From positions 5,838,501 to 5,902,500 of the forward strand of contig NZ_CP076543.1 of the NCBI RefSeq assembly GCF_030440515.1: 64,000 bases of DNA, given 5' to 3'. The stretch's first letter is position 1, and each line of letters opens with the position of its first letter. A program made the translations under genes and the position numbers. Under the pieces are notes generated by a model. That model was not told the origin of the DNA. It did no database searches and saw nothing but the letters and a program-made list of their open reading frames with translations. Below are positions 16,917 through 26,944 of this stretch, piece by piece. This DNA is from Streptomyces xanthophaeus (lineage in GTDB: Bacteria > Actinomycetota > Actinomycetes > Streptomycetales > Streptomycetaceae).

Positions 16917-17945
16917 GTGGCGTCCCACCGTCGACCCAAGCAGCCGAACCGCGCTCGTGTGACCGTGCTCACCTCGGTCGCGGCCGCAGCCGTCGCCCTC
17001 ACCGCGCAGAGCGCCTCCGCCGCGCCGGCGAAGCCGAGCAAGGACGAGGTCAAGAGCCAGGTCGACGCGCTCTACGAAGAGGCGGAGCAGGCCACCGAGA
17101 AGTTCAACGGGGCCAAGGAGCGCCAGGACAAGCTGGAGAAGGAGATAGGCCAGCTCCAGGACCAGGTCGCGCGCGGCCAGGGTGAACTCAACGACCTTCG
17201 CAGCACGCTCGGTTCGATGGCCAGCGCCCAGTACCGCAGTGGCGGCATCGACCCCTCCCTCGCGCTCCTCCTCTCCGAGGACCCCGACAGCTACCTCGAC
17301 AAGGCCTCCTCCCTGGAGCACCTGAGCGCCAAGCAGGTCGAGGGAGTCCAGCGGATCCAGGACAAGCAGCGCACGCTCGCGCAGCAGCGCCAGGAGGCCG
17401 CCGGCAAGCTCGCCGACCTCGACGCCACCCGCAAGGAGCTCGGCGAGAAGAAGAAGGTCTCCACCGAGAAGCTCGCCGCGGCCCAGGCCCTCCTCAACAC
17501 CCTGACCGCGCAGGAGCGCGCGGCCATCAAGGACGAGGACACGCGCGCCAGCCGCGCCGACGGCCAGCGCGTCGACCTCGGCAACGTCAAGGCTTCCGGC
17601 CGCGCCGGAGCCGCCCTCGAAGCCGCCAAGACGAAGCTGGGCTTCACCTACCAGTCCGGCGGCACCGGCCCCACGGTCTACGACTGCTCCGGGCTGACGC
17701 AGTGGGCCTACAAGCAGGCCGGTGTCACCATCAGCCGCACCACCTTCACCCAGGTGAACGACGGCACCCGCATCGGCCGCAGCCAGCTCCAGCCCGGTGA
17801 CCTGGTCTTCTTCTACGACGACCTGCACCACGTCGGCCTCTACGCCGGCAACAACATGACGCTGCACGCCTCGAACCCGCGCAGCGGCATCAAGTACGAA
17901 TCCATGGACAACATGCCGTTCCAGTTCGGCGTCCGGGTCGGCTGA
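16917..17945 (+). CDS. Secreted NlpC/P60 peptidoglycan hydrolase (copy 1)
   Basis: Exported wall endopeptidase of 342 aa. The GTG at 16917 is preferred: GAAGGAG lies 8 bases upstream and the product begins with a standard signal peptide (MASHRRPKQPNRARV...VALTAQSASAAPA). Residues 40-215 form a long coiled coil (YEEAEQATEKFNGAKERQDK, RQEAAGKLADLDATRKELG). The C-terminal NlpC/P60 domain (about 230-342) has C257 (YDCSGLTQW), H305 (HHVGLYAG) and H317 (LHASNP). The domain order matches RipA/CwlO-type hydrolases, which cut the D-Glu-DAP bond. It is followed by a paralogue. Confidence 0.94.
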   Translation: MASHRRPKQPNRARVTVLTSVAAAAVALTAQSASAAPAKPSKDEVKSQVDALYEEAEQATEKFNGAKERQDKLEKEIGQLQDQVARGQGELNDLRSTLGSMASAQYRSGGIDPSLALLLSEDPDSYLDKASSLEHLSAKQVEGVQRIQDKQRTLAQQRQEAAGKLADLDATRKELGEKKKVSTEKLAAAQALLNTLTAQERAAIKDEDTRASRADGQRVDLGNVKASGRAGAALEAAKTKLGFTYQSGGTGPTVYDCSGLTQWAYKQAGVTISRTTFTQVNDGTRIGRSQLQPGDLVFFYDDLHHVGLYAGNNMTLHASNPRSGIKYESMDNMPFQFGVRVG

Positions 17946-18190
17946 CCCGCTCCGCCCCGCAGTCCGGGACGCGCCGTACACCGCCCATCCGGGCGAATTC
18001 CACGGCCTCCCCCTGACCTCACGCCCCGCCGGTGACCTGCGTCTCCTGCGGGGCGTCGGCATGTGCGCCCGCCGGCGGTCGTTGGCCGGTGCGTGGTCGC
18101 GCCGCTACTGTCTGCCAGCGCGGAACCCGGCACACGGCCGTCCACGGGGGGCGGACCCGGGCCCCGCACAGCGGAAGGGAGCGGTTTCAC

Positions 18191-19246
18191 GTGGCGTCCC
18201 ATCGCCGGGCCGGGCTCGGCAGCCTCGACCGGAACACGAAGTACACCGTCCTCACCGCCGCCGCGGCCACCGCCGCGGTCGCCATGACGGGCGTACCCGC
18301 GAACGCGGCCCCCGGCCACCCGTACGAACCCGGCGGCGGGGCGAGAACCGGCATCAGCGCCCAGGTCGACCGCCTCTTCGAGGAGGCCGAGCAGGCCACC
18401 GAGCGCTTCAACGAGGCCGGGGAGAAGGCCGACCGGCTCCGCATCGAGGTCAACCGGGCCCAGGACGCGGTGGCCCGCGGCCAGGAGCGCATCAACACCA
18501 TGCGGGGCGTCCTTGGCACCTTCGCCGGGGCCCAGTACCGCGGCGGCGGCATCGACCCCGCCGTCGGGCTGATGCTGGCCGAGAACCCCGACGCCTACCT
18601 GGAGCGGGCCGCCGCCCTCGACCGGCTGACCGGCCGCCAGGCCCGGCAGCTCGACGAACTCCGCGAGGAGCAGCGTGAACTCGGCCAGGAGCGCCAGGAG
18701 GCCTCCCGCAAACTCGCCGAACTCGACGCCCTGCGCTCCGACGTGGCCCGGCACAAGCGCTCCGTCACCGCGAAGCTCGCGGCCGCCCGGCGGCTGCTCA
18801 ACGCCATGCCCTCCGGGGAGCGGGCCGACTACGAACGCGCCTCGCGCTCCGGCGGCCGCCCCGAGGGGCTGCCCGAGCTGCCCTCCCTGAGCCCCTCCTC
18901 CGGACGCGCCGAGACCGCCGTGATGGCGGCCCGGGCCGCGGTGGGACGGCCGTACGTGTGGGGCTCCACCGGCCCCAGCGGCTTCGACTGCTCCGGGCTG
19001 ATGGTCTGGTCGTACCGGCAGGCCGGCGTCTCGCTGCCGCGTACCTCGCAGGCCCAGCGGCACGCCGGCCGGCAGGTGCCGCTGTCGCAGGCCCGCCCGG
19101 GCGACCTGGTGACGTACCGCTCGGACGCCAGCCACGTCGGCATGTACGTCGGCAACGGCCAGGTGGTGCACGCCCCGTACCCCGGGGCCCGGGTCCGCTA
19201 CGACCCCGTCGGGATGATGCCCGTCTCCTCGGTGACCCGGCCCTGA
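18191..19246 (+). CDS. Secreted NlpC/P60 peptidoglycan hydrolase (copy 2)
   Basis: 351-aa paralogue of the preceding gene, with the same architecture and the same opening MASHRR. The GTG at 18191 has GGAAGGGAG upstream. The signal peptide ends VPANAAPG. The coiled-coil block (FEEAEQATERFNEAGEKADR, RQEASRKLAELDALRSDVARH) aligns almost word for word with copy 1. The catalytic domain has C267 (FDCSGLMVW), H315 (SHVGMYVG) and H327 (VVHAPYPG). The 245-bp gap between the copies carries no terminator I can recognise. Tandem duplication is the simplest explanation. Confidence 0.94.
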   Translation: MASHRRAGLGSLDRNTKYTVLTAAAATAAVAMTGVPANAAPGHPYEPGGGARTGISAQVDRLFEEAEQATERFNEAGEKADRLRIEVNRAQDAVARGQERINTMRGVLGTFAGAQYRGGGIDPAVGLMLAENPDAYLERAAALDRLTGRQARQLDELREEQRELGQERQEASRKLAELDALRSDVARHKRSVTAKLAAARRLLNAMPSGERADYERASRSGGRPEGLPELPSLSPSSGRAETAVMAARAAVGRPYVWGSTGPSGFDCSGLMVWSYRQAGVSLPRTSQAQRHAGRQVPLSQARPGDLVTYRSDASHVGMYVGNGQVVHAPYPGARVRYDPVGMMPVSSVTRP

Positions 19247-19270
19247 CCCGGCCGTGCGTACGATCGTCGG

Positions 19271-20386
19271 ATGCCCCCCGTCCGCCGGTCCCTCGTACGC
19301 GTGCTGCCGCTCCTGCTGAGCGCGCTGCTCGCCGGGTGCGGCGCGCCCGCCCCGCGGGACGGCGCCGAGCGGGACATCCGGGAGGCCGTCGCCGACTGGT
19401 CGCGGACGCCGCCCGCGCAGCTCGCCGGGATCCCGCTGGAGGGATGGGCGTACGAGGTCTCCGCGGTCCGGCGGGACGGCGCCGGGGCCACCGCCCGGGC
19501 GGAGCTGCGCTACCGGCTGAGCGGCTACGACGCGGCCGCGGCCGGGTCGGCGCGCGAGGTGCGCCTGACCCGGGACGGCGGGCGGTGGCACGTCACCGGG
19601 GACCGGGCCGCGCCGGGCGCGCTGCCGCAGCTGTGGGACCAGGGCCCGGTCGCGGTGGTCCGTGGTGCGCACGCGCTGGTGCTGGGCGTCGGACAGGACA
19701 CCGGGACGCTGTCCGCGATCGCGGCGGAGGCCGACCGGGCGGTGCCCGCGGCGAGCGCCGCCTGGCCGGGGCCCTGGGCGGGCCGGGCCGTGGTGCTGGT
19801 GCCCGGATCCGTGGAACGGATGGCGGAGCTGCTGGGCCGCCCCGCCGCCGAGTACCGGGGCATGGGGGCCGTCACGACGGGCCGGGTGGGCGCGGCCCCC
19901 GCTCCTGCCGACCGGGTCGTCGTGAACCCGCAGGGGTGGGCCGAGCTCAGCGCGGCGGGCCGCGGGGTCGTCCTGACCCATGAGGTCACCCACGTGGCCA
20001 CCCGGGCGGCGACCACCGCCACCACCCCGCTGTGGCTCTCCGAGGGCTTCGCGGACTGGGCCGCCTACCGCGGCACCCCGGCCACCCCCGAGCAGGCCGC
20101 CCCGGCGCTGGCCAGGGCCGTACGGCGGGGCGAGGTGCCCGGCGGGCTGCCCCGGTCGGAGGACTTCGCCTTCGGCGGCGATCCCGAGGCCCTGGCCCGG
20201 GCGTACGAGGGCGCCTGGCTGGCCTGCCGGCTGATCGCGGGGAGGTGGGGCGAGGCGGCGCTCGTGGACCTGTACGGGAGGGCGGGGCGCGAGCCGTGGC
20301 CGGTGGCGGTGCGGGGCGCCCTCGGAGTGGACCCGGACGCGCTGACGAAGGACTGGCAGGAGGCCCTGCGGGCGGAGTTCCGCTGA
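19271..20386 (+). CDS. Lipoprotein with HExxH metalloprotease-like domain
   Basis: 371 aa. It starts MPPVRRSLVRVLPLLLSALLAGCG, a clear lipobox with the modified Cys near residue 23. The N-terminal half (25-125) resembles an NTF2-like or similar fold (DIREAVADWSRTPPAQLAGI, AELRYRLSGYDAA). The C-terminal half has the zinc motif HEVTH at H237-H241 and LWLSEGFADW with E258, giving the HExxH...E pattern of gluzincins. So it is probably an outer-face metalloprotease, though catalysis is inferred. It lies 24 bp after the second NlpC/P60 gene and 23 bp before the mannosyltransferase, so it may be co-transcribed with envelope genes. Confidence 0.82.
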   Translation: MPPVRRSLVRVLPLLLSALLAGCGAPAPRDGAERDIREAVADWSRTPPAQLAGIPLEGWAYEVSAVRRDGAGATARAELRYRLSGYDAAAAGSAREVRLTRDGGRWHVTGDRAAPGALPQLWDQGPVAVVRGAHALVLGVGQDTGTLSAIAAEADRAVPAASAAWPGPWAGRAVVLVPGSVERMAELLGRPAAEYRGMGAVTTGRVGAAPAPADRVVVNPQGWAELSAAGRGVVLTHEVTHVATRAATTATTPLWLSEGFADWAAYRGTPATPEQAAPALARAVRRGEVPGGLPRSEDFAFGGDPEALARAYEGAWLACRLIAGRWGEAALVDLYGRAGREPWPVAVRGALGVDPDALTKDWQEALRAEFR

Positions 20387-20409
20387 GGGCGTCCGGTACG
20401 TTGGCAGCG

Positions 20410-21552
20410 ATGCACAAGACGCTGATCGTGACCAACGACTTCCCGCCGCGCCCGGGCGGCATCCAGGCCTTCCTGCACAATATGGCACTACGGCTGGATC
20501 CCGACCGGATCGTCGTCTACGCCTCCACCTGGAAGCACAGCGCGGAGGGCCGCGAGGCCACCGCGGCCTTCGACGCGGAGCAGCCGTTCCAGGTGATCCG
20601 CGACCGTACGACGATGCTGCTGCCGACCCCGCGCGTGACGCGGCGGGCGGTGGGCCTGCTGCGCGAACACGGCTGCGAGTCGGTGTGGTTCGGGGCGGCG
20701 GCCCCGCTCGGGCTGATGGGCCCCGCGCTGCGGCGGGCGGGTGCGCGGCGGATCGTGGCGACCACCCACGGGCACGAGGCGGGCTGGGCCCAGCTGCCGG
20801 CCGCGCGGCAGCTGCTGCGCCGGATCGGCGAGGGCACCGACACGCTGACCTACCTGGGGGAGTACACGCGCTCGCGGATCGCCTCGGCGGTGACGGACCG
20901 GGCGGCTGCGCGGATGGTGCAACTCCCGCCGGGGGTGGACGAGAAGACCTTCCACCCCGGATCGGGCGGGCCGGAGGTCCGGGCCCGGCTCGGGCTGACG
21001 GACCGGCCGGTGGTCGTCTGCGTCTCCCGGCTGGTGCCGCGCAAGGGCCAGGACACGCTGATCGAGGCGATGCCGCGGATCCTGGCGGCGGTGCCGGACG
21101 CGGTACTGCTGATCGTGGGCGGCGGGCCCTACGAGGCGGACCTGCGGGAGCTGGCCGTCTCCACCGGGGTCTCGGACTCCGTCGTCTTCACCGGAGCCGT
21201 CCCGTGGTCGGAACTCGCGGCCCACTACGGCGCCGGTGACGTCTTCGCGATGCCGTGCCGGACCCGCCGGGGCGGGCTGGACGTGGAGGGGCTCGGCATC
21301 GTCTACCTGGAGGCCTCGGCCACGGGCCTGCCGGTGATCGCGGGCGACTCGGGCGGCGCGCCGGACGCGGTGCTGGACGGTGAGACGGGCTGGGTCGTGC
21401 GGGGCGGATCCCCGGAGGAGGCGGCGGACCGGATCGTCACCCTGCTGAAGGATCCGGAGCTGCGTCGGCGGATGGGCGAGCGGGGCCGCGAATGGGTCGA
21501 GGAGAAGTGGCGCTGGGACCTCCTGGCGGAACGCCTGCGCGAGCTGCTCTAG
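20410..21552 (+). CDS. pimB: GT4 glycosyltransferase, PimB-type mannosyltransferase
   Basis: 380 aa, GT-B fold. It begins MHKTLIVTNDFPPRPGGIQAF and continues with SVWFGAAAPLGLMG, ATTHGHEAGWAQLP, LPPGVDEKTFHPG, VCVSRLVPRKGQDTL and FAMPCRTRRGGLDVEGLGIV. These stretches match mycobacterial PimB' (Rv2188c) very closely in my memory. That enzyme adds the second mannose to phosphatidyl-inositol mannoside from GDP-mannose at the inner membrane face. The EX7E-type motif is present (EGLGIVYLE). The ATG at 20410 is chosen because the family starts exactly here; the longer upstream frame is the antisense/alternate frame of the previous gene. Confidence 0.88.
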   Translation: MHKTLIVTNDFPPRPGGIQAFLHNMALRLDPDRIVVYASTWKHSAEGREATAAFDAEQPFQVIRDRTTMLLPTPRVTRRAVGLLREHGCESVWFGAAAPLGLMGPALRRAGARRIVATTHGHEAGWAQLPAARQLLRRIGEGTDTLTYLGEYTRSRIASAVTDRAAARMVQLPPGVDEKTFHPGSGGPEVRARLGLTDRPVVVCVSRLVPRKGQDTLIEAMPRILAAVPDAVLLIVGGGPYEADLRELAVSTGVSDSVVFTGAVPWSELAAHYGAGDVFAMPCRTRRGGLDVEGLGIVYLEASATGLPVIAGDSGGAPDAVLDGETGWVVRGGSPEEAADRIVTLLKDPELRRRMGERGREWVEEKWRWDLLAERLRELL

Positions 21553-21574
21553 CCGGTGCCCGCGCGGCGCCGCT

Positions 21575-21693
21575 GCCGGGGGCCGGCCCCGGACCCCCGC
21601 GCCTCAAACGCCGGCGGGGCTGAATTCGGCTGCTGCCGTTCGCTCCAGCCCCTCCGGCGTTTGAGGCGCGGGGTTCGGGGTGGAGCCCCGACA
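21575..21693. repeat. Pair of dispersed intergenic repeats in opposite orientation
   Basis: A reverse copy (GGACCCCCGCGCCTCAAACG CCGGCGGGGC, 21575-21622) and a forward copy (CCAGCCCCTCCGGCGTTTGA GGCGCGGGG, 21646-21693) face each other across a short AT-richer spacer (TGAATTCGGCTGCTGCC). Together they can fold into one hairpin just after the mannosyltransferase gene and may act as its terminator. Confidence 0.7.
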
Positions 21694-21731
21694 GCGGAGC
21701 TGCCGGCAACCCGCTGCGCAGCCATGCCTGA

Positions 21732-23414
<1,683 letters not shown>

Positions 23415-23432
23415 CCGCGGACCGGCCCCGGA

Positions 23433-25229
23433 CTAGCTGCGGTACAGCGCCTCGATCTCGTCCGCGAAGTCCTTGGCCACCACGTTGCGCTTCAGCTTCA
23501 GCGACGGCGTGATGTGCCCCGACTCCTCCGTGAACTGGGAGGGAAGAATGCGGAATTTCCGCACCGATTCCGCCTTGGAAACCGCCGCGTTGCCGTCATC
23601 CACGGCCTTCTGGACGGCGGCGATCAGCTCCGCGTCCTCGCGCAGCTCCGCCGCCGTCACACCGGCCGGCTTGCCGTTCTCGGCGGCCCACCGGCCGAGG
23701 AACTCCTCGTCGATGGTGACCAGTGCCGCCACGAAGGGCCGCGCGTCGCCCACCACCATGCACTCCGCGACCAGCGCGTGCGCACGGATCCGGTCCTCGA
23801 TGACGGCCGGGGCGACGTTCTTGCCGCCCGCCGTGACGATGAGTTCCTTCTTGCGGCCGGTGATCGCGAGGTAGCCGTCCTCGTCGAGGGTGCCGACGTC
23901 GCCGGTGTGGAACCAGCCGTCGGTCAGCGCCTCGGCGGTCGCCGTCTCGTTCTTCCAGTACTCCTTGAAGATGTGCTCGCCGTGCAGCAGCACCTCGCCG
24001 TCGTCCGCGATGCGCACCACGGAGCCGGGCAGCGGCTGGCCGACCGTACCGATCTTCGTCTTGTCCCACGGGTTGAAGGCCGTGGCCGCACAGGACTCGG
24101 TGAGGCCGTAGCCCTCCAGCACCGTGAAGCCGATGCCGCGGAAGAAGTGGCCGAGCCGCTCGCCCAGCGGGGCGCCGCCGGAGATCGCGTACTCGCCGCG
24201 CCCGCCGAGGACCGTGTGCAGCTTGCTGTAGACCAGCTTGGAGAACAGCTTGTGCTTCAGGCGCAGCCCGAAGGAGGGGCCGCCCGGAAGGTCCAGCGCG
24301 CGGCTGTAGGCGATCGCCGTGTCCGCCGCGGCGTCGAAGATCTTGCCCTTGCCGTCGGCCTGGGCCTTGGCGCGGGCCGAGTTGTAGACCTTCTCGAAGA
24401 CGCGCGGGACGCCGAGGATCAGCGTGGGCCGGAAGGACTGGAGCTCGTCCGTCAGGTTCTTGATGTCCGGTACGCAGCCCAGGCGGATCGGCGCCAGCAC
24501 GGCCGCCACCTCCACCAGACGCCCGAAGACGTGCGCGGCCGGCAGGAAGAGCAGGACCGAGCAGTCGCCGGTGCGGAAGAGCGGGCTGAGGCGCTCCACC
24601 ACGTTGCCGCACTCGGCGAAGAAGTTGCGGTGGGTCAGCACACAGCCCTTGGGGCGGCCGGTGGTGCCCGAGGTGTACACGATGGTCGCCGGGTCGTCGG
24701 CGTTGGCGAGGCTGCTGCGCTCCTCGACCTCGGCGTCGGAGATCTCCGCGCCGGCGGCCTTCAGCGTCTCCAGCGCGCCCTGCTCGATCTCCCAGACCTC
24801 GCGCAGTTCCGGCAGCCGGTCGCGCAGCGAGGCCACGGCCGCGCTGTGCGCCGGGCTCTCCGCGACGACGGCGACGGCTCCGGAGTCACCGAGGATCCAC
24901 TGGACCTGCTCGGGGGAGCTGGTCTCGTACACGGGGACGGTGACGCCGCCCGCGCTCCAGATCGCGAAGTCGAACAGCACCCACTCGTAGCGGGTGCGGG
25001 AGATGAGGGCGACCCGGTCGCCGGGCCGGATGCCGGCCGCGATGAGGCCCTTGGCCGTGGCCCGGACCTCGGCGAGGAACTCGGTCGCGGTCACGTCCTG
25101 CCACCGGCCGTCGACCTTGCGGCTCATGACGGCGGTGTCTGGATGCTGAGCGGCGTTGCGGCGGATGAGATCCGTCAGGTTCCCGTCCGACGGGACCTCG
25201 TACAGGGCCGGAAGGCTGAACTCGCGCAA
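23433..25229 (-). CDS. fadD: Long-chain fatty-acid-CoA ligase
   Basis: Acyl-adenylate-forming enzyme of about 598 aa that activates fatty acids to acyl-CoA. The AMP-binding motif is TIVYTSGTTGRPKGC. Later motifs are YAISGGAPLGERLGHFFRG, LEGYGLTESCAATAFNPW, GWFHTGDVGTLDEDGYLAITGRKKE and KSESVRKFRIL-like KAESVRKFRILPSQ. It belongs to the FadD15/AMP-dependent group. The start is taken as the TTG at 25229 (product begins (M)REFSLPALYEVPSDG), because GAGGAG lies 8 to 9 bases upstream. A GTG at 25286 would add 19 atypical residues. It is divergent from the metallophosphoesterase gene. Confidence 0.93.
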   Translation of the reverse strand: MREFSLPALYEVPSDGNLTDLIRRNAAQHPDTAVMSRKVDGRWQDVTATEFLAEVRATAKGLIAAGIRPGDRVALISRTRYEWVLFDFAIWSAGGVTVPVYETSSPEQVQWILGDSGAVAVVAESPAHSAAVASLRDRLPELREVWEIEQGALETLKAAGAEISDAEVEERSSLANADDPATIVYTSGTTGRPKGCVLTHRNFFAECGNVVERLSPLFRTGDCSVLLFLPAAHVFGRLVEVAAVLAPIRLGCVPDIKNLTDELQSFRPTLILGVPRVFEKVYNSARAKAQADGKGKIFDAAADTAIAYSRALDLPGGPSFGLRLKHKLFSKLVYSKLHTVLGGRGEYAISGGAPLGERLGHFFRGIGFTVLEGYGLTESCAATAFNPWDKTKIGTVGQPLPGSVVRIADDGEVLLHGEHIFKEYWKNETATAEALTDGWFHTGDVGTLDEDGYLAITGRKKELIVTAGGKNVAPAVIEDRIRAHALVAECMVVGDARPFVAALVTIDEEFLGRWAAENGKPAGVTAAELREDAELIAAVQKAVDDGNAAVSKAESVRKFRILPSQFTEESGHITPSLKLKRNVVAKDFADEIEALYRS

Positions 25230-25472
25230 GACTGCTGCTCCTCTGGGCGCCATCGCCACCATGTGGACCGACCGGACGTTACCCACCGGTAGTGGGTTCC
25301 CGATAGGGGGAACCGGCCAGATGTTCCGTGCGTCACATTCTGCACTTACCCTGTCTAGCCCTCACGTGCCGACAGTAGTCGACGCCGCTTAAGACTCGGA
25401 AGTAACCGCAGGTCCGGCAGCCTCTCCCACCCCCTCTACCCGCCGCCACCAGGCAGCTCTAGGGTTGGCGGC

Positions 25473-26300
25473 ATGGCTGGCAGCATGCGGGGAGAGCAGT
25501 TCGGCACGAGCGGATCAGGCCGTGGGCCCGGCCGCACCCGGGTCCACGTCGTGAGCGACGTGCACGGCAACACCGAGGCCCTCGCCCGCGCGGGCGACGG
25601 CGCCGACGCCCTCATCTGCCTCGGCGACCTCGTGCTCTTCCTCGACTACGCCGACCACTCGCGCGGGATCTTCCCCGACCTGTTCGGCGTCGAGAACGCC
25701 GACCGGATCGTCGAGCTGCGCACCGCGCGCCGCTTCGAGGAGGCCCACGCCTTCGGCCGGCAGCTCTGGGCCGGCCTGGACCGGGACACCCTCATCGAGG
25801 GCGCCGTACGCCGCCAGTACGCGCAGATGTTCGCCGCCTTCCCCACCCCCACGTACGCCACCTACGGCAACGTCGACGTCCCGGGCCTGTGGCCCGAGTA
25901 CGCCGACCGCCACGGCCTCACCGTGCTCGACGGCCAGCGCGTGGAGATCGGCGGCCGCGTCTTCGGCTTCGTCGGCGGCGGACTGCCCTCCCCGATGCGC
26001 ACCCCCTACGAGGTGGACCCGGAGGAGTACGCCGCCAAGGTCGAGGCCCTCGGCGAGGTGGACGTCCTCTGCTCGCACATCCCGCCGGAAGTGCCCGAGC
26101 TCTGCTACGACACCGTCGCGCGCCGCTTCGAACGCGGCAGCGAGGCCCTGCTCGCCGCGATCCGCCGCACCCGCCCCCGCTACGCCCTCTTCGGACACGT
26201 CCACCAGCCGCTCGCCCGCCGCATGCGCATCGGGAACACCGAGTGCGTGAACGTGGGCCACTTCGCGGCCACCGGCCGGCCCTGGGTCCTCGAATGGTAG
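25473..26300 (+). CDS. Calcineurin-like metallophosphoesterase
   Basis: 275 aa. The dinuclear metal-site motifs appear in order: VHVVSDVHGNTEAL (D-x-H), LICLGDLVLF (GD), TYATYGNVDVPG (GN), VDVLCSHIPPE (H) and YALFGHVHQPLA (GHxH). The substrate is unknown; family members hydrolyse phosphodiesters, nucleotides or lipid heads. The first ~25 residues (MAGSMRGEQFGTSGSGRGPGR) look disordered, so the true start may be later. It is followed 163 bp later by an SRPBCC gene on the same strand. Confidence 0.88.
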   Translation: MAGSMRGEQFGTSGSGRGPGRTRVHVVSDVHGNTEALARAGDGADALICLGDLVLFLDYADHSRGIFPDLFGVENADRIVELRTARRFEEAHAFGRQLWAGLDRDTLIEGAVRRQYAQMFAAFPTPTYATYGNVDVPGLWPEYADRHGLTVLDGQRVEIGGRVFGFVGGGLPSPMRTPYEVDPEEYAAKVEALGEVDVLCSHIPPEVPELCYDTVARRFERGSEALLAAIRRTRPRYALFGHVHQPLARRMRIGNTECVNVGHFAATGRPWVLEW

Positions 26301-26463
26301 AGATCGAGCCGCTTCACGGCGGGCTCGCGCAGGGTGCGGGAGGCGCTGGAGTGGCGACGTCCACACGCGCGGTAGCCTTCACGCGGCGGCCCCAGGCCGC
26401 ACACATCCTCGAACTTGCCCAGCTGCCGCTGGGAGGTACCCCCAGCCCGGAGGAGCGACCGCG

Positions 26464-26904
26464 ATGGCGGAACACACCAGCTCAAGCATCACGATCGAGG
26501 CTGCGCCCACCGACGTGATGGCCGTGATCGCCGACTTCGCCCGTTACCCCGAGTGGACCGGCGAGGTGAAGGAGGCCGAGGTACTGGCCACCGACGCCCA
26601 GGGGCGCGCCGAGAAGGTCCGCCTGCTGCTCGACGCGGGCGCGATCAAGGACGACCACACCCTCGCCTACTCCTGGAAGGGCACCGACGAGGTCAGCTGG
26701 ACCCTGGACAAGTCCCAGATGCTGCGCCAGCTGGACGGCTCCTACCGGCTGACCCCCGTCGACGGCGGCAAGCGCACCGAGGTCACCTACCAGCTGACCG
26801 TCGACGTCAAGATCCCCATGCTCGGCATGATCAAGCGCAAGGCCGAGAAGGTCATCATCGACCGGGCGCTCGCGGGCCTGAAGAAGCGCGTCGAATCCGT
26901 CTGA
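26464..26904 (+). CDS. SRPBCC-family lipid-binding-like protein
   Basis: 146 aa with the START/Bet v 1 helix-grip fold: SSSITIEAAPTDVMAVIADFARYPEWTGEVKEAEVL at the front and a long amphipathic C-terminal helix (LGMIKRKAEKVIIDRALAGL). It resembles the polyketide cyclase/dehydrase-annotated Streptomyces proteins that probably bind a hydrophobic ligand. AGGAGCGACC precedes the ATG. It lies directly upstream of an ArsA-like ATPase (40 bp), an association that suggests a shared function in lipid or protein delivery. No enzymatic residues are evident. Confidence 0.87.
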   Translation: MAEHTSSSITIEAAPTDVMAVIADFARYPEWTGEVKEAEVLATDAQGRAEKVRLLLDAGAIKDDHTLAYSWKGTDEVSWTLDKSQMLRQLDGSYRLTPVDGGKRTEVTYQLTVDVKIPMLGMIKRKAEKVIIDRALAGLKKRVESV

Positions 26905-26944
26905 TCCCGCTTCCCGCCTCCCCGCACTCCGGAGCACCCGCACC

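Noticed and set aside
17840..20488. 882-aa minus-strand frame opposite the NlpC/P60 and lipoprotein genes
   Set aside because: Antisense shadow spanning three well-supported genes; no motif and no ribosome site.
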